64,000 bases of DNA from Clostridium chrysemydis (lineage in GTDB: Bacteria > Bacillota > Clostridia > Clostridiales > Clostridiaceae). Shown here one piece after another: positions 1 to 7,823 of the stretch. The stretch is taken from contig NZ_JADEKP010000004.1 of the NCBI RefSeq assembly GCF_015234215.1, positions 62,001 to 126,000 on the forward strand, written 5' to 3'. How positions within the stretch are numbered: position 1 is the stretch's first letter; each line of letters starts with the position of its first letter. The notes beneath the pieces are model-generated. The model searched no databases. It had not been told where the DNA came from and worked only from the letters and a program-made list of their open reading frames with translations. A program made the position numbers and the translations under genes.

Positions 1-2
1 TT

Positions 3-281
3 GTTTTTATGTCATTTGTATTAGTAAGTATCGCATCTAAAGCTATGGATAAATTTAAAGAGTCTAAGATATTAAAAGGAGCTCTGCAAGCTATGAGGCC
101 GGTTTTAATTGCACTTATAATACAAGCTTTTTATGACTTAGCGCTAGAAGCATATGTTGACTTTAAAGCTATAATAATAACAGTTATAGTTGGATTTATA
201 TTATTTAGAACAAAGATACACCCGATACTTAGTATAGTGATAGCAGCTATACTTGGAATTATTATTTACGGAGGATTTTAA
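3..281 (+). CDS. Chromate transporter family subunit, C-terminal fragment (5' partial)
   Basis: The reading frame is open from the window edge, so the start lies upstream. The visible ~92 residues hold two to three hydrophobic helices separated by a short charged stretch (TKIHP), followed by a helix ending in IIIYGGF. The pattern of a conserved G..A..P...ALI segment followed by two helices fits the C-terminal half of ChrA-type (CHR family) transporters, which in clostridia are often split into two short proteins of about 180 residues. The assignment is by eye from limited sequence. It may be the second subunit of a ChrA pair. It ends six bases before the TPR gene and is probably cotranscribed with it. 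Confidence 0.6.
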   Translation, partial: VFMSFVLVSIASKAMDKFKESKILKGALQAMRPVLIALIIQAFYDLALEAYVDFKAIIITVIVGFILFRTKIHPILSIVIAAILGIIIYGGF

Positions 282-287
282 TAAACT

Positions 288-1526
288 ATGAGTAGAAAAA
301 TGGGGGAGCTTTATAATAAAGCTGTAAAATACCATGATGAAGGTGAATTAGATAAAGCTATAGAAGTATGTGAAAAAGCTATGGCAGAAAGTCTTAAAAA
401 TCAAGCGATTTTAAATTTAAAAGGTATTATTTTATATCAAAGAGGAATGCTAGATGATGCTATAACAGTTTGGAATATAAATAGAGAATTCAATGATAAT
501 GATATGGCAAAATCTTATATTAAAGATTCTATAAATGATAGAGAAAAAGTAGAACTTTATAAAACTTCAGAATTTCTTTTAAAGAAACTCGAGATAGATA
601 AAGCTATAGAACTGCTTAATAGGTGTAAAAAAAGTGATTTTAATACTATAAAAGTTAATACAGCTTTAGGGAAATGCTACTTAAAAAAGGGAATGCCAAA
701 AGAAGCTAAAGAATACTTAAATGAAGCTTTAATAGTAGATAAAAATTATAAAGAAGCAAAAGCTTTGATAAAAGAAATAAATGAAATTTATGGTGATAAT
801 AAAAGTCTAAAGAATAATAAAAAAATTTACATAATTACATTTTTGATAGCGATACTTGCTGGTGGGTGTTTTGGAATATACAACATGGTAACTAAAGGTG
901 AAGCTAAAGCAAACTTGCCTTCAGAAACTGCAGATAATAAAGTAGAGGTTCAAAGTAAAGAGGAAGAGAAAAAGGTTACTGAAGATAAAAAAGAAGAAAT
1001 AAATAAAGAAAAGGCTTTAGATGCAGATAAATTAAATAGTGCAATAAAAAATAATGATTATTATAGTATGGCAAGTATCTTAGGAGATTTAAATATAGAT
1101 AATTTAAATGAAAAAGATAAAAAGTTATACAATAAAGCTAAAAAAGAACTAAAAGCTGAAGGCGTTCAAAAGTTTTATGATAACGGTCAAAAATATTTTA
1201 ATGATAAACAATATAAAAAGGCACTAGATGAATTTTTAATAGCACTTCCTTATTCTAAAGGAACTTATTTAAACGAACATGTTTTATATTATTTAGGAGT
1301 AACAGAAAGTGAACTTAAAGATAATAAAGAAGCTATAAAGTATTTAGAAGTGTATTATAAATATTATAGTGATGGGACTTACGTAGATGAAGTTCTTTAC
1401 AGACTAGCATTATTAAACGAGAAGACTAATATAGAGGATAGCAAATTATATGCAAGAATAATTAAAGATAAATATGCAAATTCTATGTATAATAACGATA
1501 AAATCAGTAAGATAATAGAAAACTAA
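288..1526 (+). CDS. Membrane-anchored TPR-repeat protein
   Basis: This 412-residue protein has TPR-like helical pairs at about residues 5-65 and 95-165 (patterns such as A...Y.EG..DKAIE and GKCYLKKGMPKEAKEYL). A single membrane helix follows at about 180-198. A charged Lys/Glu-rich linker (about 205-245) leads to a second TPR-like region to the C terminus. The likely topology is a cytoplasmic N-terminal TPR domain and an external C-terminal one. TPR domains act as protein-binding scaffolds; the partner is unknown. It starts seven bases after the chromate-transporter fragment and is followed closely by iadA, so the three may form one transcript. The fold class is clear; the function is not. 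Confidence 0.6.
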   Translation: MSRKMGELYNKAVKYHDEGELDKAIEVCEKAMAESLKNQAILNLKGIILYQRGMLDDAITVWNINREFNDNDMAKSYIKDSINDREKVELYKTSEFLLKKLEIDKAIELLNRCKKSDFNTIKVNTALGKCYLKKGMPKEAKEYLNEALIVDKNYKEAKALIKEINEIYGDNKSLKNNKKIYIITFLIAILAGGCFGIYNMVTKGEAKANLPSETADNKVEVQSKEEEKKVTEDKKEEINKEKALDADKLNSAIKNNDYYSMASILGDLNIDNLNEKDKKLYNKAKKELKAEGVQKFYDNGQKYFNDKQYKKALDEFLIALPYSKGTYLNEHVLYYLGVTESELKDNKEAIKYLEVYYKYYSDGTYVDEVLYRLALLNEKTNIEDSKLYARIIKDKYANSMYNNDKISKIIEN

Positions 1527-1548
1527 AGTTTGGGATGTGATATATACT

Positions 1549-2727
1549 ATGGTAAAGGTAATTAAAGATATTGAAATTTATAGTCCAGAGTTTATGGGTA
1601 AAAGAGATTTAGTTATAGTTAATGATAAAATCGAAGGGATTTATGAAAAGGTAAATATACCTAAAGATTTTATACAAATTGAAGAGATAGAAGGAAGCGG
1701 GAAACTGTTATTTCCAGGGTTTATAGATTCTCATATCCACCTAACAGGTGGAGGCGGAGAAGGAGGGTTTAAAACTAGAACTCCAGAGATCGATTTAAGT
1801 AGCATAACTAAAGGTGGAATAACTACTGTTGTAGGGTGTAGGGGAACAGATAGCGTTTGTAGAGATATGAGAAGTGTAGTAGCTAAGGTTAAGGCTTTAA
1901 AAGAAGAAGGTATATCAGCTTTTTGCTACACTGGCTCTTACGACGTTCCGGTTCAAACTATGACTGAAAGCATTAAAGGGGATTTAATGCTAGTAGAAGA
2001 AGTTATAGGAGTTGGAGAAATTGCTCTATCAGACAACAGAAGCACTCAGCCTAGATTAGACCAATTCATAAATCTAGTAGCTCAAGCTAGAGTAGGAGGA
2101 CTTCTATCAGGGAAAGCTGGAATAGTTAACGTTCACTTAGGTGGCGGTGCAAGAAAGATGGACTTTTTATTTGAGATGTTAAATCAAAGTGAAATTCCAG
2201 CAGATCAAATCCTTCCAACTCATATGAGTAGGACAAAAGAACTATTAGAATCAGGGGTGGAGTGGGCAAAGAGAGGTGGCTCTTTAGATATAACTTCTAG
2301 TGCTGATATAAATCACTTAGAAAAAGATGAAGTTAGACCTTCTAAAGCTTTTAAATACCTTTTAGAAAAAGGAGTAGAGATAGAAAAGATAACATTCTCT
2401 TCTGATGGCAACGGAAGCATGCCTGTATTTGATGAAGGTGGAAAGCTTGTAGGTATGGGTATATGCAGCGTAGAAACTCTTTATAGAGAAATTAAAGACT
2501 CTATTTTAAGTGAAGGAATAGATATAGAAAAAGCTATAAGTACCATAACTAAAAACGTAGCAAATATATTAAAGCTCTCTAATAAGGGAAGTATTGAAAA
2601 AGGAAAAGATGCAGATTTAGTTATAGTAGATAAAGATACTTTAGATATAAATACAGTTATAGCAAGAGGCAAAATAATGGTTTCAGAAGGGGAACCTGTA
2701 GTGTTTGGAACTTTTGAAAATAAGTAA
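1549..2727 (+). CDS. iadA: Isoaspartyl dipeptidase (beta-aspartyl peptidase)
   Basis: This is an amidohydrolase-superfamily metallopeptidase that hydrolyses beta-aspartyl dipeptides left by turnover of damaged proteins. Visible motifs are FPGFIDSHIHLTGGGGEGG (the HxH metal ligands), SDNRSTQP, NVHLGGG, PTHMSRT (metal-ligand histidines) and SSDGNGSMP with the catalytic aspartate, all in the order expected for IadA. I chose the ATG at 1549, since GGGATGTG lies at a normal distance upstream; an in-frame GTG at 1537 has no good ribosome site. Length (392 residues) matches the family. It is probably the last gene of the upstream transcript, since a strong terminator follows directly. Confidence 0.88.
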   Translation: MVKVIKDIEIYSPEFMGKRDLVIVNDKIEGIYEKVNIPKDFIQIEEIEGSGKLLFPGFIDSHIHLTGGGGEGGFKTRTPEIDLSSITKGGITTVVGCRGTDSVCRDMRSVVAKVKALKEEGISAFCYTGSYDVPVQTMTESIKGDLMLVEEVIGVGEIALSDNRSTQPRLDQFINLVAQARVGGLLSGKAGIVNVHLGGGARKMDFLFEMLNQSEIPADQILPTHMSRTKELLESGVEWAKRGGSLDITSSADINHLEKDEVRPSKAFKYLLEKGVEIEKITFSSDGNGSMPVFDEGGKLVGMGICSVETLYREIKDSILSEGIDIEKAISTITKNVANILKLSNKGSIEKGKDADLVIVDKDTLDINTVIARGKIMVSEGEPVVFGTFENK

Positions 2728-2728
2728 A

Positions 2729-2773
2729 AAAAAAGTAGGTTAAGATTTATAATAAATCTTGCCTACTTTTTTT
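2729..2773 (+). terminator. Intrinsic terminator after iadA
   Basis: An AAGTAGG...AAGATTT arm pairs with AAATCTT.CCTACTT around a short AT loop and is followed by a run of seven T. It closes the chrA-TPR-iadA group. Confidence 0.85.
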
Positions 2774-2940
2774 AGATCGCAAAACTATCAAAATTAAAGA
2801 CATTATTATAATATTATCCAATAATTAGAAAAATACAGGTAAAATAGATATAGTAAACAACTAATTTTCATATTAATTAGATAACTAATCTTTAGATTTC
2901 TTAATAAATTTTTAAAAATATAAAGTTTGTTTATCTTTCA

Positions 2941-2969
2941 TTTACAGTAAAGTGCAACTGTGCTAATTT
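2941..2969 (+). promoter_or_regulatory. Putative sigma-A promoter for the TVP38-family gene
   Basis: TTTACA (2941-2946) and TAATTT (2964-2969) are separated by 17 bases, and TGC directly before the -10 gives an extended -10 element. It lies about 50 bases upstream of the start codon. The rest of the gap from 2774 shows nothing recognisable. Confidence 0.4.
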
Positions 2970-3016
2970 ATATAAAGTATAGATAGTTTAGAAGGGGAAT
3001 AAAAGGTGGAAAATTA

Positions 3017-3679
3017 ATGGAGAAGAAAAAGCTTACTACAGCAAATAAAGTTAAGTTTATTATATTAATATCTATAATCGTAATTGCTGTTTTATTTATA
3101 GGAGATCATTACAAGTTTATTGAAAGTTTAGATGTAGATAAAATATGTGCATTTATTAAAGAAAGAAGTGGATATGCAGCTGGGATTTATCTTTTATCGT
3201 ATGTTATAAAACCATTTTTATTTATAGTTCCAACAAACGTTATGGCGATAGTTAGTGGTATAGTGTTTGGCCCTGTTAAAGGGTTTATTTTAACTATGAT
3301 AGGCTTCTTTATAACAGGAACAATAGCATTTTTTGTTTCAAGATATCTTGGGAGAGATTTTGTAGAAGGTTTTCTTGGAAATAAATTTATGAAGTTAGAC
3401 GACAATATAGAGAAAAATGGATTTAAAATTTTATTTTTACTAAGATTACCACCTATTTTACCATATGACCCTTTAAGTTATGCTTGTGGATTAACTAAGA
3501 TTAAATATAAAGATTTTATATTAGCTTCTTTATTAGGGGTATTGCCTGAAACTATTTGCTATTCAATAATAGGAAAGAATATAAGTAATCCTCTTTCACC
3601 ACAATTTATTATTCCAATGTTATTTTTACTTTGTGGAGTAATATTTTCTAAAAAAATTATGGATAAAAGAAAAAAATAA
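3017..3679 (+). CDS. TVP38/TMEM64 (DedA-like) family membrane protein
   Basis: This 220-residue integral membrane protein has a first helix near residues 12-32, a re-entrant/transmembrane core containing FIVPTNVMAIVSGIVFGP, the diagnostic GRDFVEGFLG segment, and LRLPPILPYDPLSYACG. These glycine/proline motifs define the VTT/SNARE-associated family, which includes DedA proteins and lipid scramblases. The cellular substrate of the bacterial members is debated (lipid translocation or membrane homeostasis). The AAAGGTGG ribosome site supports the ATG at 3017. It is a single-gene transcript bounded by its own promoter and a perfect hairpin terminator. Confidence 0.85.
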   Translation: MEKKKLTTANKVKFIILISIIVIAVLFIGDHYKFIESLDVDKICAFIKERSGYAAGIYLLSYVIKPFLFIVPTNVMAIVSGIVFGPVKGFILTMIGFFITGTIAFFVSRYLGRDFVEGFLGNKFMKLDDNIEKNGFKILFLLRLPPILPYDPLSYACGLTKIKYKDFILASLLGVLPETICYSIIGKNISNPLSPQFIIPMLFLLCGVIFSKKIMDKRKK

Positions 3680-3680
3680 T

Positions 3681-3724
3681 AAAAGCTCTAAGATAAATTT
3701 AAATTTATCTTAGAGCTTTTTCTA
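3681..3724 (+). terminator. Perfect palindromic terminator
   Basis: Two fully complementary 20-base arms (3681-3700 and 3701-3720) have no spacer, so the RNA loop must form from the AT-rich centre. A T-rich tail follows. Confidence 0.85.
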
Positions 3725-3825
3725 TATTTAAAATAATTTTAAAAATAAAGTATAAATAAGCATAGTATCTTATAAGAATATAGTAATAGTTATTTTAATT
3801 AGAGATTTAGAAGGGGGGATGTAAT

Positions 3826-5007
3826 ATGGGAAATTTGGAAGTTTTATTTAAAAAGGCAATAGAAGAAGGGAATATAAATAAAGTAAAAAAATTAATAGAG
3901 GACTGTGATTTTATAAAGGTAAAGGATAAAGTAGGCTATGGAATACTTAATAAGGCTGTCTTTACTTTCAATAAAGAAAAGGATGTAGATATTAAAAATA
4001 ATATTATAAAAATAATAAATATTTTGTGTGAAAGTGGTGTTGATATAAATAGTGAATCTTTAAAGTTTAGTAATTTAGGAGTGACACCATTAAAGTCAGC
4101 AATAATATTAAACGATTTAGAATTAGTTAAAAGTTTAATAGATTTAGGTGCGGATGTTAATAAAGAAGATAAATTAGACCCTTATTCTCCACTTATGAGA
4201 GCCTTTGCACATTCAAATTTAGATATTATAAAGGAAATAATTAATAGTGGCGGGGACACAAAGTATAAAAATAATGTTTCGGAAGGACTATTACATGTGT
4301 TTTGTATGAATAGCAGAAAAGAGTTGTTTAATGAAATGATTTGGAGTGAGGTTAATTTTAGAATGGAACTTGATAGTAAAACAAAACAAGGAATGACACC
4401 TTTAATGGTAGCTTGTATATACGGAAATATAGATATGGTAAATTACTTACTAGAAGCAAAAGCAAGTATTAACGAAAAAGATACAAAGGGAAATACAGCA
4501 CTTATTTGGACTGTCACTAATCCTTTAGATATAACAGAAGAGGAAAGACTAGATATAGTTAGAATACTACTAGAAAACAACTGCGATTTTAAGATAGTTG
4601 ATAATAAAAAGATATCAGCCTTAGAATGGAGCATTAGTAAGGGGTATTTCAAAATTGCAAAAGAAATTATGGAAGAGTATAATGATGGAGAAAATATAGT
4701 TTTTGAAAGGTCAAAAACGCCAATACATTACGCAGTTACTGGTAGATCTAAGATTAAAGAAAGAATAAAATTTATAAATGATGCAGTTAAAAGAGGATGT
4801 GACATAAATTATGTTAGTGAAAAAGAAAAGTCTATCCTTCCTATTAATATTGTACTTGCACATTTATTAGGATATAAAGTAGAAAATATAGTAAAAGATG
4901 AGCTGCTTTTAGCACTTATAAAAAATGGAGCATCACTAGTTAAGGGTGTATTAGTCTCTAAAAAATTAGGTTTAAATCAAGAAGCTATTTTGGAGAGTAT
5001 GATATAG
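3826..5007 (+). CDS. Ankyrin-repeat protein
   Basis: The 393-residue protein is a series of ankyrin repeats. Recognisable repeat cores are VTPLKSAIILNDLELVKSLI..GADVN (about residues 83-115), SPLMRAFAHSNLDIIKEII..GGD (about 123-148), MTPLMVACIYGNIDMVNYLL..KASIN (about 190-220) and NTALIWTV...RLDIVRILLE. Degenerate repeats lie at both ends. There is no signal peptide, so it is cytoplasmic. Ankyrin repeats bind proteins; in bacteria they occur in regulators, toxin-neutralising partners and effectors. The AGAAGGGGGGATG ribosome site supports the start. It stands alone with its own terminator, so context gives no function. Confidence 0.85.
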   Translation: MGNLEVLFKKAIEEGNINKVKKLIEDCDFIKVKDKVGYGILNKAVFTFNKEKDVDIKNNIIKIINILCESGVDINSESLKFSNLGVTPLKSAIILNDLELVKSLIDLGADVNKEDKLDPYSPLMRAFAHSNLDIIKEIINSGGDTKYKNNVSEGLLHVFCMNSRKELFNEMIWSEVNFRMELDSKTKQGMTPLMVACIYGNIDMVNYLLEAKASINEKDTKGNTALIWTVTNPLDITEEERLDIVRILLENNCDFKIVDNKKISALEWSISKGYFKIAKEIMEEYNDGENIVFERSKTPIHYAVTGRSKIKERIKFINDAVKRGCDINYVSEKEKSILPINIVLAHLLGYKVENIVKDELLLALIKNGASLVKGVLVSKKLGLNQEAILESMI

Positions 5008-5019
5008 ATATATTTAGAT

Positions 5020-5052
5020 AATGCTAAGATTATATGATCTTAGCATTATTTT
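5020..5052 (+). terminator. Intrinsic terminator after the ankyrin gene
   Basis: AATGCTAAGAT (5020-5030) pairs perfectly with ATCTTAGCATT (5037-5047) around a six-base loop, with ATTTT following. Confidence 0.85.
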
Positions 5053-5080
5053 AAACAATAAAAAAGTAATCGTTTTAAAA

Positions 5081-5106
5081 TACTTATAGGTAATTACCTA
5101 TAAGTA
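5081..5106. promoter_or_regulatory. Perfect 26-bp palindrome, candidate operator of the reductase gene
   Basis: The half-site TACTTATAGGTAA is followed immediately by its exact complement, with no spacer. It sits 68 bases before the GTG start of the nitrite/sulfite-reductase-like gene and is not followed by a T tract, so it looks like a dimeric-repressor binding site rather than a terminator. The regulator is not identifiable from the sequence. Confidence 0.55.
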
Positions 5107-5173
5107 CTATAAGAAATAAATCATTTTATTATTTCAAAATAATAGTAAAATTACAAAAGGAGAGGTGATTTAC

Positions 5174-6724
5174 GTGAGCGAATTAAAAGAGATACTAAGA
5201 AAAGAAATAAGAGAATTTAGAGAGCAAGGTCATAAATTCGTAAATAAAGAACTAAATGTAGCACAATTTAAAGCTATATCTGGAGGAATGGGAGCTTATG
5301 CTCATAGAGGTGGAGAAACTTTTATGATAAGGATAAAAACTCCATCAGGAATGGCTTCAAAAGAAGATTTAAATAAAATCTATGAGTGGGCAACAAGATA
5401 TAAATTAGAATCAGTTCACCCAACAACAAGAGAAGCAGTTCAATTACATGGGTTAACAATAGATGAAGTCTGTGATGTAATGGAAGAAGCTTTAGATTAT
5501 GGAATAATAACAAGAGGCGGTGGAGGTAACTTCCCAAGAAACGTTGCAATGTCACCACTTGCAGGAGTTTTAAAGGATGAACCATTTGATGTTACTCCTT
5601 ATGCAAAAGCGATAAATGATCATATAGCTAGTAAGGTTTATACTTACAAATTACCAAGAAAATTAAAAATTGCGATGTCTAGCAATGAGAATGATGAAGC
5701 TCATTGTACAGCTGTTGATATGGGGTTTGTAGCTATAAAAAATAACGGCGAAAATGCATTTTCATTATATATAGGAGGCGGACTTGGAAGAAATCCAAGA
5801 ACAGCTGTAAAATTCGATGAAATAGTAAAACCAGAAGAAATAATATATCACGTTGAAGCTATGACAAATCTTTTCATGGCTGAAGGTGATTACAAAAATA
5901 AAGGAAAAGCTCGTATTAGATATATAGCAGATAGGATGGGAGACGAAGCTTTTAAAGAATGTTATAAAAAACATTTAGAAGAAGTTTTAAAAGGAAAAGA
6001 CCTTACTATAAGCGTAAAGCCTGTAACTATATCTAAAAAAGGAATAAAAACTGATATAAAGCATAAAAGATTAGTAGAGCAAAAAACTGAAGGTCTATAT
6101 AGTGTGTACTTCCACCCAATCGGAGGAATCTTAAAAACAGAAGATTTAAAAATGATAATTGACTTAACTAAAGATATGGAAGATGTTGATTATAGATTTG
6201 CAATGACAGAAGGAATGTATATAAGAAATCTTAACGGAGAAGAAGCTTTAAAAGTATTAGAACTTACTAATAACAAAGGCGGAGAGATTGACGTAATGCA
6301 ATCTATTTCTTGTATAGGAGTTCCTGTTTGTCAAATGGGGTTATGTAATAGCCAAGGTTTATTAAATAACATAGTTAATCTTTTAAAAGAAAAAGATGTT
6401 ACGAAAGATTTATTGCCAAAGGTTCACATTTCAGGTTGTGCAAACTCTTGTGGAGTACACGAAATTGGAGAAATTGGATTTACAGGTAAATCAAAAAGAG
6501 TTAATGATGAAGTTAAAAAATGTTTTGAATTACATGTAGGTGGATCATTTAAAGTAGGAGAAACTAAGCTTGCTAAAGTTTATGGAGATATCGTAGAAGA
6601 CGAGATTCCAAACTATATTTATGATTTATATAAAACATTAGAAGAAAAAAATGTTAGATTCGAAACTTGGTATAAGGATAACGAATCAGAGTTTCTAAAA
6701 ATAACAAAAAAATATTTAGTCTAA
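5174..6724 (+). CDS. Siroheme/[4Fe-4S] nitrite-sulfite reductase-like protein
   Basis: This 516-residue protein has the two-repeat ferredoxin-type half-domain architecture of the nitrite/sulfite reductase hemoprotein family. Visible motifs are HPTTREAVQLHGL and GGGGNFPRNVAMSPLAG (siroheme-contacting region), then CIGVPVC (Cx5C) and GCANSCG (Cx3C), which together supply the four cysteines for the [4Fe-4S] cluster coupled to siroheme. Sulfite versus nitrite specificity cannot be read from sequence by eye. The GTG at 5174 is preferred because AGGAGAGGTGAT lies just upstream; the in-frame GTG at 5165 falls within that ribosome site. No flavoprotein partner is adjacent, so electrons probably come from ferredoxin. 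Confidence 0.85.
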   Translation: MSELKEILRKEIREFREQGHKFVNKELNVAQFKAISGGMGAYAHRGGETFMIRIKTPSGMASKEDLNKIYEWATRYKLESVHPTTREAVQLHGLTIDEVCDVMEEALDYGIITRGGGGNFPRNVAMSPLAGVLKDEPFDVTPYAKAINDHIASKVYTYKLPRKLKIAMSSNENDEAHCTAVDMGFVAIKNNGENAFSLYIGGGLGRNPRTAVKFDEIVKPEEIIYHVEAMTNLFMAEGDYKNKGKARIRYIADRMGDEAFKECYKKHLEEVLKGKDLTISVKPVTISKKGIKTDIKHKRLVEQKTEGLYSVYFHPIGGILKTEDLKMIIDLTKDMEDVDYRFAMTEGMYIRNLNGEEALKVLELTNNKGGEIDVMQSISCIGVPVCQMGLCNSQGLLNNIVNLLKEKDVTKDLLPKVHISGCANSCGVHEIGEIGFTGKSKRVNDEVKKCFELHVGGSFKVGETKLAKVYGDIVEDEIPNYIYDLYKTLEEKNVRFETWYKDNESEFLKITKKYLV

Positions 6725-6732
6725 TTAATTAA

Positions 6733-6761
6733 GAGGTAGCTTTAAGCTACCTCTTTTTTTG
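6733..6761 (+). terminator. Intrinsic terminator after the reductase gene
   Basis: GAGGTAGCTT and AAGCTACCTC pair around a one-to-three base loop, with seven T following. Confidence 0.9.
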
Positions 6762-6782
6762 TATAGGAAATAAAATCAACAA

Positions 6783-6869
6783 TAAAGTGGTTAGATAAAT
6801 ATATTAACGTAATATTTTTACTTAAAACATAAAATAAGTATAAAGTGGTTAAAAAAATGTATTAAAGTA
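6783..6869 (+). repeat. Two 29-nt imperfect direct repeats upstream of agrB
   Basis: Copies at 6783-6811 and 6841-6869 share TAAAGTGGTTA at their left ends and ATTAA.GTA at their right ends and agree at 25 of 29 positions. Their starts are 58 bases apart. Direct repeats are the usual arrangement of LytTR-family binding sites, and a LytTR regulator is encoded at 7824, so they are candidate autoregulatory sites; this is inference. Confidence 0.5.
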
Positions 6870-6969
6870 GATTAAAATGAAGAATATGATTGAAAAAGAT
6901 AAGAATATACATAATTCATAAATAATTTGTAAATGAATTTATAATAGTTTTTAAATAGGGGGATATAAG

Positions 6970-7557
6970 ATGATACAGTGGGTAGTAAACAAAAATCTTA
7001 ATTTTATAAAAAATGAATTAGGAATCACAGATGAATATAAAATAGATGATATAAGATATGGACTTGAAACTATAATAGGTGAGACTTTTAAGTTAACTAT
7101 TATTATGATTTTATCTATTCTTATAGGAAAAGGTATAGAATTCTTTACTGTAACAGCTTTATTATTTACAATAAGGACAGCTATAGGGGGAACTCACGCT
7201 AAAAGTTTAATGGGGTGCCTCGTTAAGAGTACAATTTTATATATGTTTTTATTTTTTGTATCCTCTAAGATACATACTATTCCAATTGTTGTAAATTACG
7301 TTTGTATTGCGATAATAATGTATGTGTTAAGTACAGTTAAATATAAGACTAAGTTAGATAAAAGTGGAATAGATGAGAGAAAAAATTTATTCTTAAGGCT
7401 AAGGCTGATTATTACAGCTGGAGGATTCCTTTTATTAACTGGTTTTTGGTTCAATAGTTTATATAGCTTAGTTTTTTTTACTGAGTCTATTATGATATTA
7501 GATTACTTAAAAGTGAGGAGAGAAGAAAATGTTAAAGAAATTAGGGTTAAAGAGTAA
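6970..7557 (+). CDS. agrB: AgrB: membrane peptidase processing the AgrD pheromone precursor
   Basis: AgrB is a membrane cysteine endopeptidase that cuts AgrD and forms the thiolactone of the autoinducing peptide. The 195-residue product has several membrane helices and the family motif GGTHAKSLMGC, placing the catalytic pair at His76 and Cys83, almost the same positions as in Staphylococcus aureus AgrB. The N-terminal segment with KDIRYGLE-like amphipathic character (IDDIRYGLETIIGE) is also typical. A GGGGGAT ribosome site precedes the ATG. The last 29 bases overlap agrD in another frame, which suggests translational coupling. Confidence 0.93.
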   Translation: MIQWVVNKNLNFIKNELGITDEYKIDDIRYGLETIIGETFKLTIIMILSILIGKGIEFFTVTALLFTIRTAIGGTHAKSLMGCLVKSTILYMFLFFVSSKIHTIPIVVNYVCIAIIMYVLSTVKYKTKLDKSGIDERKNLFLRLRLIITAGGFLLLTGFWFNSLYSLVFFTESIMILDYLKVRREENVKEIRVKE

Positions 7558-7675
7558 TGTTGCAAAGTATATGGGAGTTTTAAGCCTTTTAGTTGCTAAT
7601 GTTGCATTAAGCAATTACTGCTATGGAATTATAGGTGAGCCAGAGTTACCAAAAAGAGTAAAAGAAGAAGCTTAA
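7529..7675 (+). CDS. agrD: AgrD: precursor of a cyclic autoinducing peptide
   Basis: This is a 48-residue peptide with ribosome site GAGGAGAGAAG. The three AgrD regions are visible: an amphipathic leader (MLKKLGLKSNVAKYMGVLSL), a core ending in NYCYGII, and an acidic tail GEPELPKRVKEE. The tail matches the conserved [DG]EPE.P motif of AgrD proteins, where AgrB cuts before the first residue. The predicted pheromone therefore ends with a five-residue thiolactone ring Cys31-Tyr-Gly-Ile-Ile35, with the tail length N-terminal to Cys unknown. It overlaps agrB by 29 bases. Confidence in AgrD identity is high; the exact mature peptide is inference. Confidence 0.92.
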   Translation: MLKKLGLKSNVAKYMGVLSLLVANVALSNYCYGIIGEPELPKRVKEEA

Positions 7676-7710
7676 AATTTATATTATTTTTAAGAAACAT
7701 ATTTATCTTT

Positions 7711-7748
7711 AAGGTTAGTTCTATTATTATATAGAACTAGCCTTTATC
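7711..7748 (+). terminator. Intrinsic terminator after agrBD
   Basis: AAGGTTAGTTCTAT pairs with ATAGAACTAGCCTT (one G-U pair) around TATTAT, followed by a T-rich tail. It separates agrBD from the two-component genes. Confidence 0.75.
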
Positions 7749-7751
7749 TCG

Positions 7752-7780
7752 TTGGAATTTAAAGCATGGTGGTGTATAAT
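7752..7780 (+). promoter_or_regulatory. Sigma-A promoter for the agrA-like/agrC-like pair
   Basis: TTGGAA (7752-7757), a 17-base spacer and a consensus TATAAT (7775-7780), 44 bases before the start codon at 7824. Confidence 0.65.
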
Positions 7781-7823
7781 ATAGGTAAAATTGTATTTAT
7801 AAGCAATAAAGAGAGGAAACGCG

